A stretch of 64,000 bases of DNA from an uncultured Pelagibacteraceae bacterium (GTDB lineage Bacteria; Pseudomonadota; Alphaproteobacteria; Pelagibacterales; Pelagibacteraceae), in assembly GCA_902576765.1 (NCBI GenBank), contig CACGWH010000003.1, forward strand, positions 1-64,000, written 5' to 3'. The notes beneath the pieces were generated by a model. The model searched no databases. It was not told the origin of the DNA and worked only from the letters and a program-made list of their open reading frames with translations. Position numbers and translations under genes: made by a program. Position 1 is the stretch's first letter. The number at the start of each line of letters is the position of its first letter. This document shows positions 42,619-51,272 of this stretch, piece by piece.

Positions 42619-45063
42619 ATGGATAAAAAAATTCCTAACAATACAAAGGTTGTTGTCATTGGTGGTGGGGTTATAGGATGTTCAGTAGCCTATCATTTAG
42701 CTAAATTTGGTTGGAAAGATGTTATTCTTTTAGAAAGGGATCAGCTTACTTCAGGAACTACATGGCATGCAGCAGGACTTGTTAGTCAACTGGGTCCATC
42801 AGCAGCAATAACAAAAATTAGAAAATATACTTTAGATTTATACAAAGAATTAGAAAAAAAAGTTGACCATTCCGCTGGACTGAGATTAAACGGTGCACTT
42901 TCAATCGCTGAAACTAAGGGAAGATGGCAAGAACTACAAAGACAGGCTACAACAGCACAGCTTTATGATGTTGATGTAAAAATTTTAGATAAAGATCAAA
43001 TAAATGAAAATTTTCCTATTGTAAATACAGATAACGTTATAGGTGGAATATTAATGCCAGGAGATGGGGCAGCTGATCCTTCTGGAGTGACTCACATGCT
43101 AGCTAAAGCGGCGAGACAAGAAGGGGCACAAATTTTCGAAAAATCACCTGTTGAAGAAATTATAACAAAAGATGGAAAGATTTCTGGCGTTAAAGTAAAT
43201 GGTCAAATAATTAATTGTGAATACATAGTTTTAGCCTCAGGTATGTGGTCAAGACAAATAGGAGAAAAGGCTGGAGTAAGTATTCCACTTTATCCTGCCG
43301 AACATTTTTATATAATTACTGAACCTATTGAAAATCTTTCAAAAACTTTACCTGTAATACGAGATTTTGACAACAGAACATATATTAAAGAAGATGCAGG
43401 TAAAATATTAGTTGGTATATTTGAGGGTAATTCTATCCCTGCTTGGAATAAAACAAATAAAGTTCCAGAGGATTTTTCTTTTGGTGAGTTTCAAGAGAAT
43501 TTTGAACATTTTGAGCCTTATTTAAAATCTGCAATTAAAAGATTTCCAGTTTTAGAAACTGCAGGCATTAGAAAATTTTTCTCTGGACCTGAGTCTTTTA
43601 CACCAGACACTAATACTTTATTAGGTGAAGTTCCTGAAATTAAAAACTTTTTTGTTTGTTGTGGCCTAAATAGTATTGGAATAGGAAGCGGGGGAGGTGT
43701 TGGTAAAGTTACAGCAGAATGGTTAATGACTGGACATATCAATGAAGATATTTTTAGTTACGATATTAAAAGATTTCAAAAGTTTCACTCTGAATTGGGA
43801 TTTATTAAAAAAAGAATTACAGAGTCTTTAGGTGATTTATATGGAATGCATTGGCCGTATAAACAACATAAAACTTCAAGGAATGTTAAAACTTTACCAT
43901 ATCATGATAATCTTAAAAGTTTTGGAGCATGTTTTGGAGTTTCAGGTGGATATGAGAGACCCATGTGGTTTGCACTAGATGGTGAAAAATCTGAGTACGA
44001 ATACAGTTATAATTATCAAAATTGGTTTCCTTCAGCAGAATATGAAAGTAATAATACTATTAAAAATGTTGGTTTATTTGATTTAACTCCATTCTCTAAA
44101 TTTGAGATAAAATCTGATAAAGCTCACCAAGAATTACAAAGAATTTGCACTGCTAATATCAAAAATGAAATAGGTAAATGTACATATACACACATGTTAA
44201 ATAGCGATGGTGGTATTGAGACTGACTTAACAGTTGTTTGTTTAGATCAAAATCATTTTAGAATAATAAGCTCAGCCGCAACAAGAGAAAGAGACAAATT
44301 CCATATTAACAAACATCTTTCTCAAGGTTTAGAATTAGAGGATGTAACAGACAATTTTTGTGTATTTGGACTGTTTGGGCCTAAAAGTAGAGATTTAATT
44401 AAATCAATTTCTAAGGATAATTTTGATAATGATAATTTCAAATTTGCTACTGCTAAATATATAACAATTGAAGGGATTAAAATTTGGGCTCAAAGATTAT
44501 CTTATGTGGGCGAGCTAGGTTATGAATTGTATGTAAATTTTGATGATGCGAAAAAGATTTATGAATTACTAATTGAAAAAGGTAAAAATTTTAATCTCTC
44601 TAATTGTGGCGTGCATACAATGGATATCATGCGAATGGAAAGTGGTTTTTTACATTGGGGACATGACATTTCACCAGAAGAAAACCAGTATCAAGCAGGA
44701 TTATCATTCACAATAAGCAATAAAAAGAACGTAGATTTTATTGGCAAAAAGGCTTTAGATAAAATCAAGAAGGAAAAAATTAAGAGAAGATTTTCAATGT
44801 TTACTCTTAAAAATAGCAAGCCTGGAGAGCCTTTGTTGCTCCACGATGAACCTATTTATTTAGATGATCAAATTATAGGAAGATCAACATCTGGCAATTA
44901 TTCATTCAATTTTAAGAAAAACTTAACATTTGGTTATATAGACAATGAATTTTCTTATGAGGAGCTTCAAAATAAAACTCTGTTTATTGAAGTAGAGAAA
45001 AAGAAATACCCAATTGAACTAATTAACAAACCTCTAAAACAAACAGATTTTAAAAATAATTAA
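42619..45063 (+). CDS. Dimethylglycine/sarcosine dehydrogenase-like FAD and folate enzyme
   Basis: Oxidative demethylation of dimethylglycine (or sarcosine) with transfer of the methyl carbon to tetrahydrofolate. The 814 residues contain an FAD domain at 1-380 with VIGGGVIGCSVAYHLA and the covalent-flavin histidine in TSGTTWHAAGL, an FAO_M linker, then GCV_T (about 435-690) and GCV_T-C (about 695-800) domains including YVGELGYELYV and MRMESGFLHWG. This arrangement is DMGDH-type. It fits glycine-betaine use by marine bacteria; neither betaine methyltransferase is in the window. Confidence 0.88.
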   Translation: MDKKIPNNTKVVVIGGGVIGCSVAYHLAKFGWKDVILLERDQLTSGTTWHAAGLVSQLGPSAAITKIRKYTLDLYKELEKKVDHSAGLRLNGALSIAETKGRWQELQRQATTAQLYDVDVKILDKDQINENFPIVNTDNVIGGILMPGDGAADPSGVTHMLAKAARQEGAQIFEKSPVEEIITKDGKISGVKVNGQIINCEYIVLASGMWSRQIGEKAGVSIPLYPAEHFYIITEPIENLSKTLPVIRDFDNRTYIKEDAGKILVGIFEGNSIPAWNKTNKVPEDFSFGEFQENFEHFEPYLKSAIKRFPVLETAGIRKFFSGPESFTPDTNTLLGEVPEIKNFFVCCGLNSIGIGSGGGVGKVTAEWLMTGHINEDIFSYDIKRFQKFHSELGFIKKRITESLGDLYGMHWPYKQHKTSRNVKTLPYHDNLKSFGACFGVSGGYERPMWFALDGEKSEYEYSYNYQNWFPSAEYESNNTIKNVGLFDLTPFSKFEIKSDKAHQELQRICTANIKNEIGKCTYTHMLNSDGGIETDLTVVCLDQNHFRIISSAATRERDKFHINKHLSQGLELEDVTDNFCVFGLFGPKSRDLIKSISKDNFDNDNFKFATAKYITIEGIKIWAQRLSYVGELGYELYVNFDDAKKIYELLIEKGKNFNLSNCGVHTMDIMRMESGFLHWGHDISPEENQYQAGLSFTISNKKNVDFIGKKALDKIKKEKIKRRFSMFTLKNSKPGEPLLLHDEPIYLDDQIIGRSTSGNYSFNFKKNLTFGYIDNEFSYEELQNKTLFIEVEKKKYPIELINKPLKQTDFKNN

Positions 45064-45911
45064 TTTACTTTTTTTCTCAAAAAAAGAACAAACAGGACAG
45101 ATGTAGTCATCATAATTAAAGCATAAGCAGCAGTTGGAACCATATACATCATATTATCAAACAATTGAGTTCCAACAAAAACAGCTAAAGTTCCATTTTG
45201 AAGACCACATTCTAAAGAGATACATCTTTGTTGGGCAGCTCCAGATGCAAAAAACTTTGCTGTATAAAAACCTACAATCATCATTATAACATTTAAAGTT
45301 AATGCTATAGTTCCAGCTTTAGTCAAAAACATTACAATGCTATCCCATTCCTCTATATAAATAGCTACAAAAACAATTATAAATAATCCTATTGATATTC
45401 TTTGAATTAGTTTCATATTTTTTAAAATAAATTCCCCAGCAAATTTTCTAATTAACATTCCTAAAATTACTGGAATAGTAACAACAAAAAACATTTTTAA
45501 TGATATTCCAAGCATTGAAATTTCTTTTTCAACGTAAGAAATATTAAATAAATCTATTGATAAAAAAACTATATAAGGAACAGATACAATACTAATTAAA
45601 CTCGAAAATGCGGTCAGTGATATTGAAAGCGCAACATCTCCATCAGCAAATTTTGTTAGAACATTTGAAGTAACACCTCCTGGTGCAGCAGCAATTAACA
45701 TAACTCCCAATGCAAGCTCTATTGGAGTTTTTAAAATTATAATTAATAAGTATCCAATAATTGGTAGCACTATTAATTGGCAAATTAATCCAACAAAAAA
45801 TTCTTTTGGATTTTGAAAAACTCTTGTGAAATCTTTAACTGTTAAAGACGCACCAAGACCGAGCATTATAAGTGCAAGTGCAACTGGTGCGATCGTTGTT
45901 ACAATACCCAT
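45060..45911 (-). CDS. Bile-acid:sodium-symporter (BASS) family transporter
   Basis: 283 residues, about nine hydrophobic helices. BASS-family stretches: LGLGASLTVKDFTRV near residue 18, LMIAAAPGGVTSNVLTKFADGDVALS, and SLECGLQNGTLAVFVG. Na-coupled uptake of an organic acid or sulfonated compound is likely; substrate is not known. It converges on the dimethylglycine-dehydrogenase-like gene, overlapping four bases, and is preceded by the double winged-helix regulator on the same strand, which may control it. Confidence 0.85.
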   Translation of the reverse strand: MGIVTTIAPVALALIMLGLGASLTVKDFTRVFQNPKEFFVGLICQLIVLPIIGYLLIIILKTPIELALGVMLIAAAPGGVTSNVLTKFADGDVALSISLTAFSSLISIVSVPYIVFLSIDLFNISYVEKEISMLGISLKMFFVVTIPVILGMLIRKFAGEFILKNMKLIQRISIGLFIIVFVAIYIEEWDSIVMFLTKAGTIALTLNVIMMIVGFYTAKFFASGAAQQRCISLECGLQNGTLAVFVGTQLFDNMMYMVPTAAYALIMMTTSVLFVLFLRKKVN

Positions 45912-45955
45912 GACCCCTTTGTGTAATAAAATAACAAATTTAGCTTATTAAAATT

Positions 45956-46933
45956 TTAAGAAATTACAAGAAGATTTAAAACTTTACGAATAAATTTTGC
46001 TTTATATTTAAAAATTTCAGTTTGATAGGGAAGAATTTTTCTAAAATTCATTGAAGTTAAAGTATATTGTTTTTTTTCATTCAATTGAATTAAATCTTGT
46101 TTCACTAAAAATTTACATTTTCTAATAATTGTTGCACGGGGTATTTGAGTCATATCAGAGATTGACATTGCGCTAATGCCTATATCGGTTCCTAGATTTT
46201 TAATTAAAACATCGTTAGTTGTAAAATAATCTAACGGAGGTCTATCTTGATTACCTTTAAGTTCTTTGGAGACGTTTAAAACTTGATTCATACAAATTGT
46301 TCCCCAAATATGAAATGTTGTTAAGTCTTGCATGAATTTGTGGTATCCAATAATTAATGGAATTTGCATACGATAAAACCACCGCCAACATAATGTGAAT
46401 TTTTTTTTAATCATATTTTCAATAATTTTTGGATCAAGTTTTTTTAATAAAACATTCTCTTTATTCAATAACTCAGAAACAAGGTATATATATTTTGCAG
46501 AAAATTTAATCTGATTTGCTGGTTTAACAAATTTGAAGGCTTTTCCATCGATAATAATTTTTTTTTTATCACGAGTTATTACCCCCTCTTTTTCAAGCTC
46601 TAATACTTTTCTCCTTACTGTTTCTTTAGGTAAATCTAATTTTTCACAAAGTTCTGTAATACTAAATTTTTCAATTTGGAGATATGATCTTGAATAATAT
46701 TCATCAAAAGAATAATGAATTTGCATTTGATCGTAAAATTGAAGAGTTTTTTCAATTAACGATATTACAATCATATACTTGTAATGATCATTAAATGACC
46801 AATAAACATTATTTATCCAATTCCATTGGTGAAATATCCAATCTTTACTCAAATGAGAATAATTTGTCATAATAGAGTTATAGACCTGGTCGTCATTAAG
46901 AGTTTTTGAAAAATCTATTTCTTGCAAAGACAT
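45956..46933 (-). CDS. Unrecognised regulator with two winged-helix DNA-binding segments
   Basis: 325 residues. Two helix-turn-helix-like regions are visible: FSITELCEKLDLPKETVRRKVLELEKEGVI (about residues 91-120) and MSISDMTQIPRATIIRKCKFLVKQDLI (about 254-280), each followed by a wing strand. Between them is a mostly helical region with WRWFYRM. This duplicated arrangement is not one I can match to a named family. It lies 44 bases upstream of the BASS gene on the same strand. Effector unknown. Confidence 0.6.
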   Translation of the reverse strand: MSLQEIDFSKTLNDDQVYNSIMTNYSHLSKDWIFHQWNWINNVYWSFNDHYKYMIVISLIEKTLQFYDQMQIHYSFDEYYSRSYLQIEKFSITELCEKLDLPKETVRRKVLELEKEGVITRDKKKIIIDGKAFKFVKPANQIKFSAKYIYLVSELLNKENVLLKKLDPKIIENMIKKKFTLCWRWFYRMQIPLIIGYHKFMQDLTTFHIWGTICMNQVLNVSKELKGNQDRPPLDYFTTNDVLIKNLGTDIGISAMSISDMTQIPRATIIRKCKFLVKQDLIQLNEKKQYTLTSMNFRKILPYQTEIFKYKAKFIRKVLNLLVIS

Positions 46934-46984
46934 AATTTAGAAATTTGAAGTAAAAACCCAATTTGGACACTTGTCAATTTAATT

Positions 46985-47275
46985 GTGACCCAGTTTGGTG
47001 ACATCCTAAATTGCTTACCTCAAAAATCCATGTTTAATTTAAGAATGATTAATAAAGGCTTTGAAGATAACAAACTAAACATCGAGACCCCAAATGGTGT
47101 TGAGGTTACTGAAAAGCCTTTAAAAAACAATCAAAATGGAACACAAAGAGTTGATATTAATGTTTTGAAATCGAAGCTTCAAGAAACAGAAAGCAAAGAA
47201 TTCAAAAAAAACATATATATATTTTCATCATTGGTTTTAGGATTAGGTGTTTTGGGAATTTACCTCTCACTTTAA
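46985..47275 (+). CDS. Small tail-anchored membrane protein, function unknown
   Basis: Up to 96 residues from a GTG at 46985; an ATG at 47030 gives 81 residues and may be the real start. The N-terminal part is polar and Asn/Lys-rich, followed by a short helix (VLKSKLQETESKEFKKN) and one C-terminal hydrophobic helix (IYIFSSLVLGLGVLGIYLSL). No family recognised. The next gene encodes a similar layout, 6 bases away. Confidence 0.5.
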   Translation: MTQFGDILNCLPQKSMFNLRMINKGFEDNKLNIETPNGVEVTEKPLKNNQNGTQRVDINVLKSKLQETESKEFKKNIYIFSSLVLGLGVLGIYLSL

Positions 47276-47281
47276 TCAAAT

Positions 47282-47524
47282 TTGCAAATAAATGAAATTC
47301 GTGGTCTAATTAAAAAAATGAAAAGTTTAGATACCATCATAAGAGATAAGCTTGTTGCAAAGTATCTACAAAAAGATATCAGACAAACACAATCTAAAAC
47401 TAGTAATATAAATATTTTATTAAATAGAATTGAAATTAATAAAAAAAATGAAACTAGAAAAAAGCTTTATTTTTCAGCAGCTGCCTCGACAGGATTAATT
47501 CTATTTGGTTTAATTATTTTCTAA
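47282..47524 (+). CDS. Small tail-anchored membrane protein, function unknown (second of pair)
   Basis: Up to 80 residues from a TTG at 47282; an ATG at 47318 (68 residues, MKSLDTII...) is a better start. A charged helical N-terminus ends with RIEINKKNETRKKLYF and a hydrophobic C-terminal helix (SAAASTGLILFGLIIF). Same design as the preceding gene, with a basic patch just before the helix. The stop overlaps four bases of the converging dprE2-like gene. Nothing known. Confidence 0.5.
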   Translation: MQINEIRGLIKKMKSLDTIIRDKLVAKYLQKDIRQTQSKTSNINILLNRIEINKKNETRKKLYFSAAASTGLILFGLIIF

Positions 47525-48258
47525 AAAGATTTATTTTTAAAAATTCTTTCAGGGATACATCTAATTATAAACATTATTAATCGCCATATTTTCATCGTAT
47601 AAATTATATCTTTCTTTTTATTGACAGCATCGTAAATATCGTTTGCAACCTTATCTGGAGAAGAAGTTAAAAGTTTTGGTAATTTCATACCTAACGTCAT
47701 TTTTGTATAAACTGTGCCAGGTAGAACCGTTAAAACATGTACATTTTTTTTGGCTAATCTATTTCTCAAACCGGACAAAAAAACAGTAAATCCTGCTTTA
47801 GCAGAGCCATAAATATAATTAGAGGCTTTACCTCTATCTCCAGCAACAGAACTTATACCAACAATAGTCCCATAACCTTGATTTTCATATATGTTAGCGA
47901 AATCTGAAATTATATTTAATGGACCTTCATAGTTGGTTCTTATAACTTTAGTTCTAAGCTCTAAATCATTTTCACCATCTTTTTGCTGACCTAATAAACC
48001 AATAGCACATATTAATATTGAAGGTATTTCTTTCAAATTTTTTATGAAATCTTTATGAGTTTCAGTTTTTAAAAGGTCAAATTCATAAATATGCACATTA
48101 ACATTATATCGAATTTTTAAATCTGTAGAATGTAATTCAAGATCATCAATTTTCCTTGCAGCAAGGTGTAAGTTATAGCCATTCTCACCATATTTTTGAG
48201 CTATAGATTTTGCAATATCACTAAGAGCACCTAATATTAATACATTTTTATTTTTCAT
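47521..48258 (-). CDS. dprE2: Decaprenylphosphoryl-2-keto-erythropentose reductase-like SDR (DprE2-like)
   Basis: NAD(P)H-dependent reduction that completes the 2'-epimerisation of polyprenyl-phosphate ribose to arabinose. 245 residues; Rossmann loop ILGALSDIAKSIA near residue 7, catalytic Ser in ISSVAGDRGKASN and YIYGSAKAGFTVFLSGLRNRL with Tyr and Lys, a close match to DprE2-type enzymes. Its ATG overlaps the dprE1 stop (four bases). Pairing with dprE1 and ubiA supports this role over a generic SDR. Confidence 0.82.
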   Translation of the reverse strand: MKNKNVLILGALSDIAKSIAQKYGENGYNLHLAARKIDDLELHSTDLKIRYNVNVHIYEFDLLKTETHKDFIKNLKEIPSILICAIGLLGQQKDGENDLELRTKVIRTNYEGPLNIISDFANIYENQGYGTIVGISSVAGDRGKASNYIYGSAKAGFTVFLSGLRNRLAKKNVHVLTVLPGTVYTKMTLGMKLPKLLTSSPDKVANDIYDAVNKKKDIIYTMKIWRLIMFIIRCIPERIFKNKSF

Positions 48259-49598
48259 AATTCTAATCGAGATGATTGGGATGATTGAAAATCTTCATCA
48301 AAATTATTTTGATTCCTATAATTTATAAATTCTTGAATTCTTTTATCTGATTTTTTAAAGATTTCTTTTTTCATTCTCGCATCTTTAGCTAAATAAAATC
48401 TACCTTCATATTTAAGAGTAATATCATCAAGTTTCTCTAAGAGATCAAAAGTTTCTTTACTTACCGGAAAATCTAGAGCAATTGTATAACCTTTCATAGG
48501 GAAAGAAAAATTACTTTCTTGATCACCAAATCTTTTTAGAACAGATAAAAATGAACTTACACTTGAATTATCTATTTCCATTAATAATTCAATAATACCA
48601 TCTTTAGACTTTTTTAGTGGAAAAACACATTGATATTGTACAAATCCCTTTCGACCGTAAATTTTATTCCACTCTAATATTTTGTCCAATGGGTAAAAAT
48701 AATCATCCCAATATACAAGTTTTTCTTTAGATGTATTTTTTCCAAAAAAATAATAAATAGAATTAAATAATTTTATCAAATTCTTATTTAGAAACCAGTC
48801 AGGAAAATAAAATGGAATGATTTTATTTTTTTTTGATTTTATTTCTAAATGATTTTTTATATTTTTTTTATCTAAATCTTCAATTGATGCATGTTCACCA
48901 AGCATTATTAAGGATTGACCAATATTATCTTTGGTTTTAGTACTGTTAATCCATGCAACAGAATAAGTTGCATTCATATTATTTTCAAAAATCTCAAAAG
49001 TTTGATCTATATTTTTTGCTACTAATGTTTTTTGTTTTATCCAAGATGTTTGAATAGGTCGCAATTTTATAGCGGCTTTAATTATAATGCCTGTTAGCCC
49101 CATCCCTCCAATTGTCCATTTAAATAATTCAGTATTCTCAGTTTTAGAACATTTTATTATTTCACCTTTTGAATTTATTATTTCAAACCATTCAATAAAA
49201 TTTCCAAAACTACCTTCTTTATGATGGTTTTTTCCATGAACATCTGCAGCAATCAAACCCCCGACTGTTACAAATTTTGATCCAGGAGTAACATATGGGA
49301 ACCATCCTCTTGGTAAAAAAGTTTTAATTATATCTTCTAGAAGGACTCCAGACTCTACAACCAAAATACCAAAACTATCATCGAAAGATATAATGTGATT
49401 AAAATATTTCATATTAATAGTTTTGTTTTCATTGATAGAGCTATCGCCATAAGCCCGACCATTTCCTCTTGCAATAAGATTCCTTTTTTTTACTTCAACA
49501 AGAATTTGCTTAATATTTTCAGGATAAATAACGTTTGCCTTCTTAATGGGATATCCTCCCCATCCTGAAATATTTGATTGATTTAAATTTTCTTTCAT
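48255..49598 (-). CDS. dprE1: Decaprenylphosphoryl-beta-D-ribose 2-oxidase-like flavoenzyme (DprE1-like)
   Basis: FAD-dependent oxidation at C2 of the polyprenyl-phosphate ribose. 447 residues of the FAD_binding_4 family. Clear DprE1 marks: RGNGRAYGDSS (N-terminal FAD loop), FLPRGWFPYVTPGSKFVTVGG and ADVHGKNHH. In the segment FSFPMKGYTIALDF the residue equivalent to the mycobacterial Cys387 (inhibitor target) is alanine. Second gene of the set; ubiA lies 39 bases upstream. The pathway outside Actinobacteria is rarer, hence the finding below. Confidence 0.87.
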   Translation of the reverse strand: MKENLNQSNISGWGGYPIKKANVIYPENIKQILVEVKKRNLIARGNGRAYGDSSINENKTINMKYFNHIISFDDSFGILVVESGVLLEDIIKTFLPRGWFPYVTPGSKFVTVGGLIAADVHGKNHHKEGSFGNFIEWFEIINSKGEIIKCSKTENTELFKWTIGGMGLTGIIIKAAIKLRPIQTSWIKQKTLVAKNIDQTFEIFENNMNATYSVAWINSTKTKDNIGQSLIMLGEHASIEDLDKKNIKNHLEIKSKKNKIIPFYFPDWFLNKNLIKLFNSIYYFFGKNTSKEKLVYWDDYFYPLDKILEWNKIYGRKGFVQYQCVFPLKKSKDGIIELLMEIDNSSVSSFLSVLKRFGDQESNFSFPMKGYTIALDFPVSKETFDLLEKLDDITLKYEGRFYLAKDARMKKEIFKKSDKRIQEFINYRNQNNFDEDFQSSQSSRLEL

Positions 49599-49637
49599 AA
49601 TCTAAACTTTTCAAAGATATAATAATTTAATACTAAC

Positions 49638-50549
49638 TTAGAAAGTAATTCCTAACCAGATAATACACAAAATTAAAAATAAACATAAATAACTAATTTT
49701 ATCATTAATTGCATAAACTATTGGATCATCTTTAATTTTACCTTTTTTAGCATCAACAATTATTCTAGATATCCAAAAAAGCATAATTATACAAATACCC
49801 CACATTATTGAGGGAGAGGAATAAAGTTCAAGAACTTGTGGAGAATTTATATAAAAAATTAAAACCAAAATTGAAACACACCCTGACAGGATAGAAATAT
49901 TATTGATAACACCTTCATCTTTAAAAGTATATCCACGACCTGCTATTTCTTTTTTATTTGATTTTTTATAATTTAACAATTCTATTTGACGTTTCACTGA
50001 GGCCAGTGAAATAAAAAAAAATATTGAAAAAGACAATAACCAAATTGAAACAGAAATATCAGTAATTAAACCCCCAGATATAATTCTTAAAGTATATAAA
50101 GTTGCAAGAGTTAAAAGGTCTATAAAAACATATTTCTTCAAAAAAAAAGTATATAAATTTGAAATAATAAAATATGAAATAATTAATAAAAAAAAATTTA
50201 CGTTTGTTGTAATTAAAAAAAGTCCACTCAAAAACAAAAGAAAAAATATTAATATTTTACATTGATCAATATTAATTATTCCAGCAGCAAGAGGTCTATA
50301 TTTTTTATATGGATGTTTTTTATCTGACTCAACATCCACGATATCGTTTATTACATAGATGGAAGACGCAATAAGACTAAAAATTATAAATGCTTTAATT
50401 GAAAGTATAAAATTATTAATTGTTAACTGATGAGCCATTAGCATTGGAATAAAAATCAAAATATTTTTTACCCATTGGTATGGCCTAATAATTTTTAAAA
50501 TATTAACAAATTTTAAATTTCTAGTATTCATATAAAATACTTTTATCAT
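49638..50549 (-). CDS. UbiA-family decaprenyl-phosphate phosphoribosyltransferase-like membrane protein
   Basis: Membrane prenyltransferase forming polyprenyl-phospho-5-phosphoribose from PRPP. 303 residues, about nine helices. The first aspartate motif YVINDIVDVESDKKHPYKKYRPLAAG matches DPPR synthase (Rv3806c-like) more than menaquinone/heme UbiA enzymes; a second region reads DDPIVYAINDKISY. An internal ATG at 50531 may be used. Upstream of dprE1-dprE2 on the same strand, so the three make polyprenyl-phosphate arabinose. A separate phosphatase was not seen. Confidence 0.82.
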   Translation of the reverse strand: MIKVFYMNTRNLKFVNILKIIRPYQWVKNILIFIPMLMAHQLTINNFILSIKAFIIFSLIASSIYVINDIVDVESDKKHPYKKYRPLAAGIINIDQCKILIFFLLFLSGLFLITTNVNFFLLIISYFIISNLYTFFLKKYVFIDLLTLATLYTLRIISGGLITDISVSIWLLSFSIFFFISLASVKRQIELLNYKKSNKKEIAGRGYTFKDEGVINNISILSGCVSILVLIFYINSPQVLELYSSPSIMWGICIIMLFWISRIIVDAKKGKIKDDPIVYAINDKISYLCLFLILCIIWLGITF

Positions 50550-50629
50550 GTAATTAGTTTCTTTTATATATTATCAAAATTATGATTGTATAAATGCATA
50601 AAACTATTATAAATATTTTCAAATTTGAT

Positions 50630-50706
50630 GGCGGGGTAGCTCAGTTGGTTAGAGCGCGGGACTCATAAGCCCGAGGTCAGTGGTTCGATCCCACTTCCCG
50701 CTACCA
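50630..50706 (+). tRNA. tRNA-Met (anticodon CAT), elongator-like
   Basis: Full cloverleaf: acceptor GGCGGGG/TCCCGCT, D-stem GCTC/GAGC, anticodon loop CTCATAA at 50662-50668 with CAT at 50664-50666, T-arm around GGTTCGATCC, discriminator A and encoded CCA (50704-50706). G1-U72 pairing and lack of three G-C pairs next to the loop argue against initiator tRNA. The last anticodon-stem pair is A31-G39, a mismatch. tRNA-Ile2 (lysidine type) cannot be excluded. One base separates the end from the converging apt stop. Confidence 0.88.
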
Positions 50707-50707
50707 T

Positions 50708-51235
50708 TTAATGACCGGGAAATTCAATTAAATTTTCAACTTTATATTTTTGATTTAATAATTTATTACATCCACCTAAATCGAATAAGTTTATTACAAA
50801 AATAAAACCTGCAACTTTACCATTAGATATTTCAACTAATCTTGCTGCTGCCTCTGCAGTCCCTCCAGTAGCAATTAGATCATCAATAATTAGAACAGAA
50901 TCATCTTTGTTAATTGAATCTTTATGAACTTCAATAGTTGCAGTTCCATATTCCAACTCAAAATCAACTGAATGAACTTCGGCAGGTAATTTATTTTTTT
51001 TTCGAAGCATTATAAAAGGTTTCTTTAAAATATATGAAACAGCAGATGCAAAAACAAAACCCCTAGATTCAATGGCAGCAATCTTATTAAATCTTAAATT
51101 TTTTGATTTTTCAACTATTTGACTAATTGTTTCAGCGAAAGCTTTTTCATCTTTTATTAATGTAGTTATATCTCTAAATAATATACCCTTTTTAGGATAA
51201 TCTGGAATAGATCTAATAAAATCTTTTAAATTCAT
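50708..51235 (-). CDS. apt: Adenine phosphoribosyltransferase
   Basis: Salvages adenine to AMP using PRPP. 175 residues; the PRPP-binding motif VLIIDDLIATGGTAEAA is at about residues 112-128 and the AIESRGFVFASAVSY segment near residue 53 is typical of Apt. It is divergent from mtnP (37 bases apart). MtnP releases adenine from methylthioadenosine, so the two activities belong together. Stop is adjacent to the tRNA-Met 3' end. Confidence 0.92.
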   Translation of the reverse strand: MNLKDFIRSIPDYPKKGILFRDITTLIKDEKAFAETISQIVEKSKNLRFNKIAAIESRGFVFASAVSYILKKPFIMLRKKNKLPAEVHSVDFELEYGTATIEVHKDSINKDDSVLIIDDLIATGGTAEAAARLVEISNGKVAGFIFVINLFDLGGCNKLLNQKYKVENLIEFPGH

Positions 51236-51272
51236 TATAGTTATTTATAAATATAAATTACAGGTCTTTTAT

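Noticed and set aside
50630-50706. Initiator tRNA-fMet
   Set aside because: Position 1-72 is paired (G-U) and the anticodon stem lacks the three consecutive G-C pairs of initiators.
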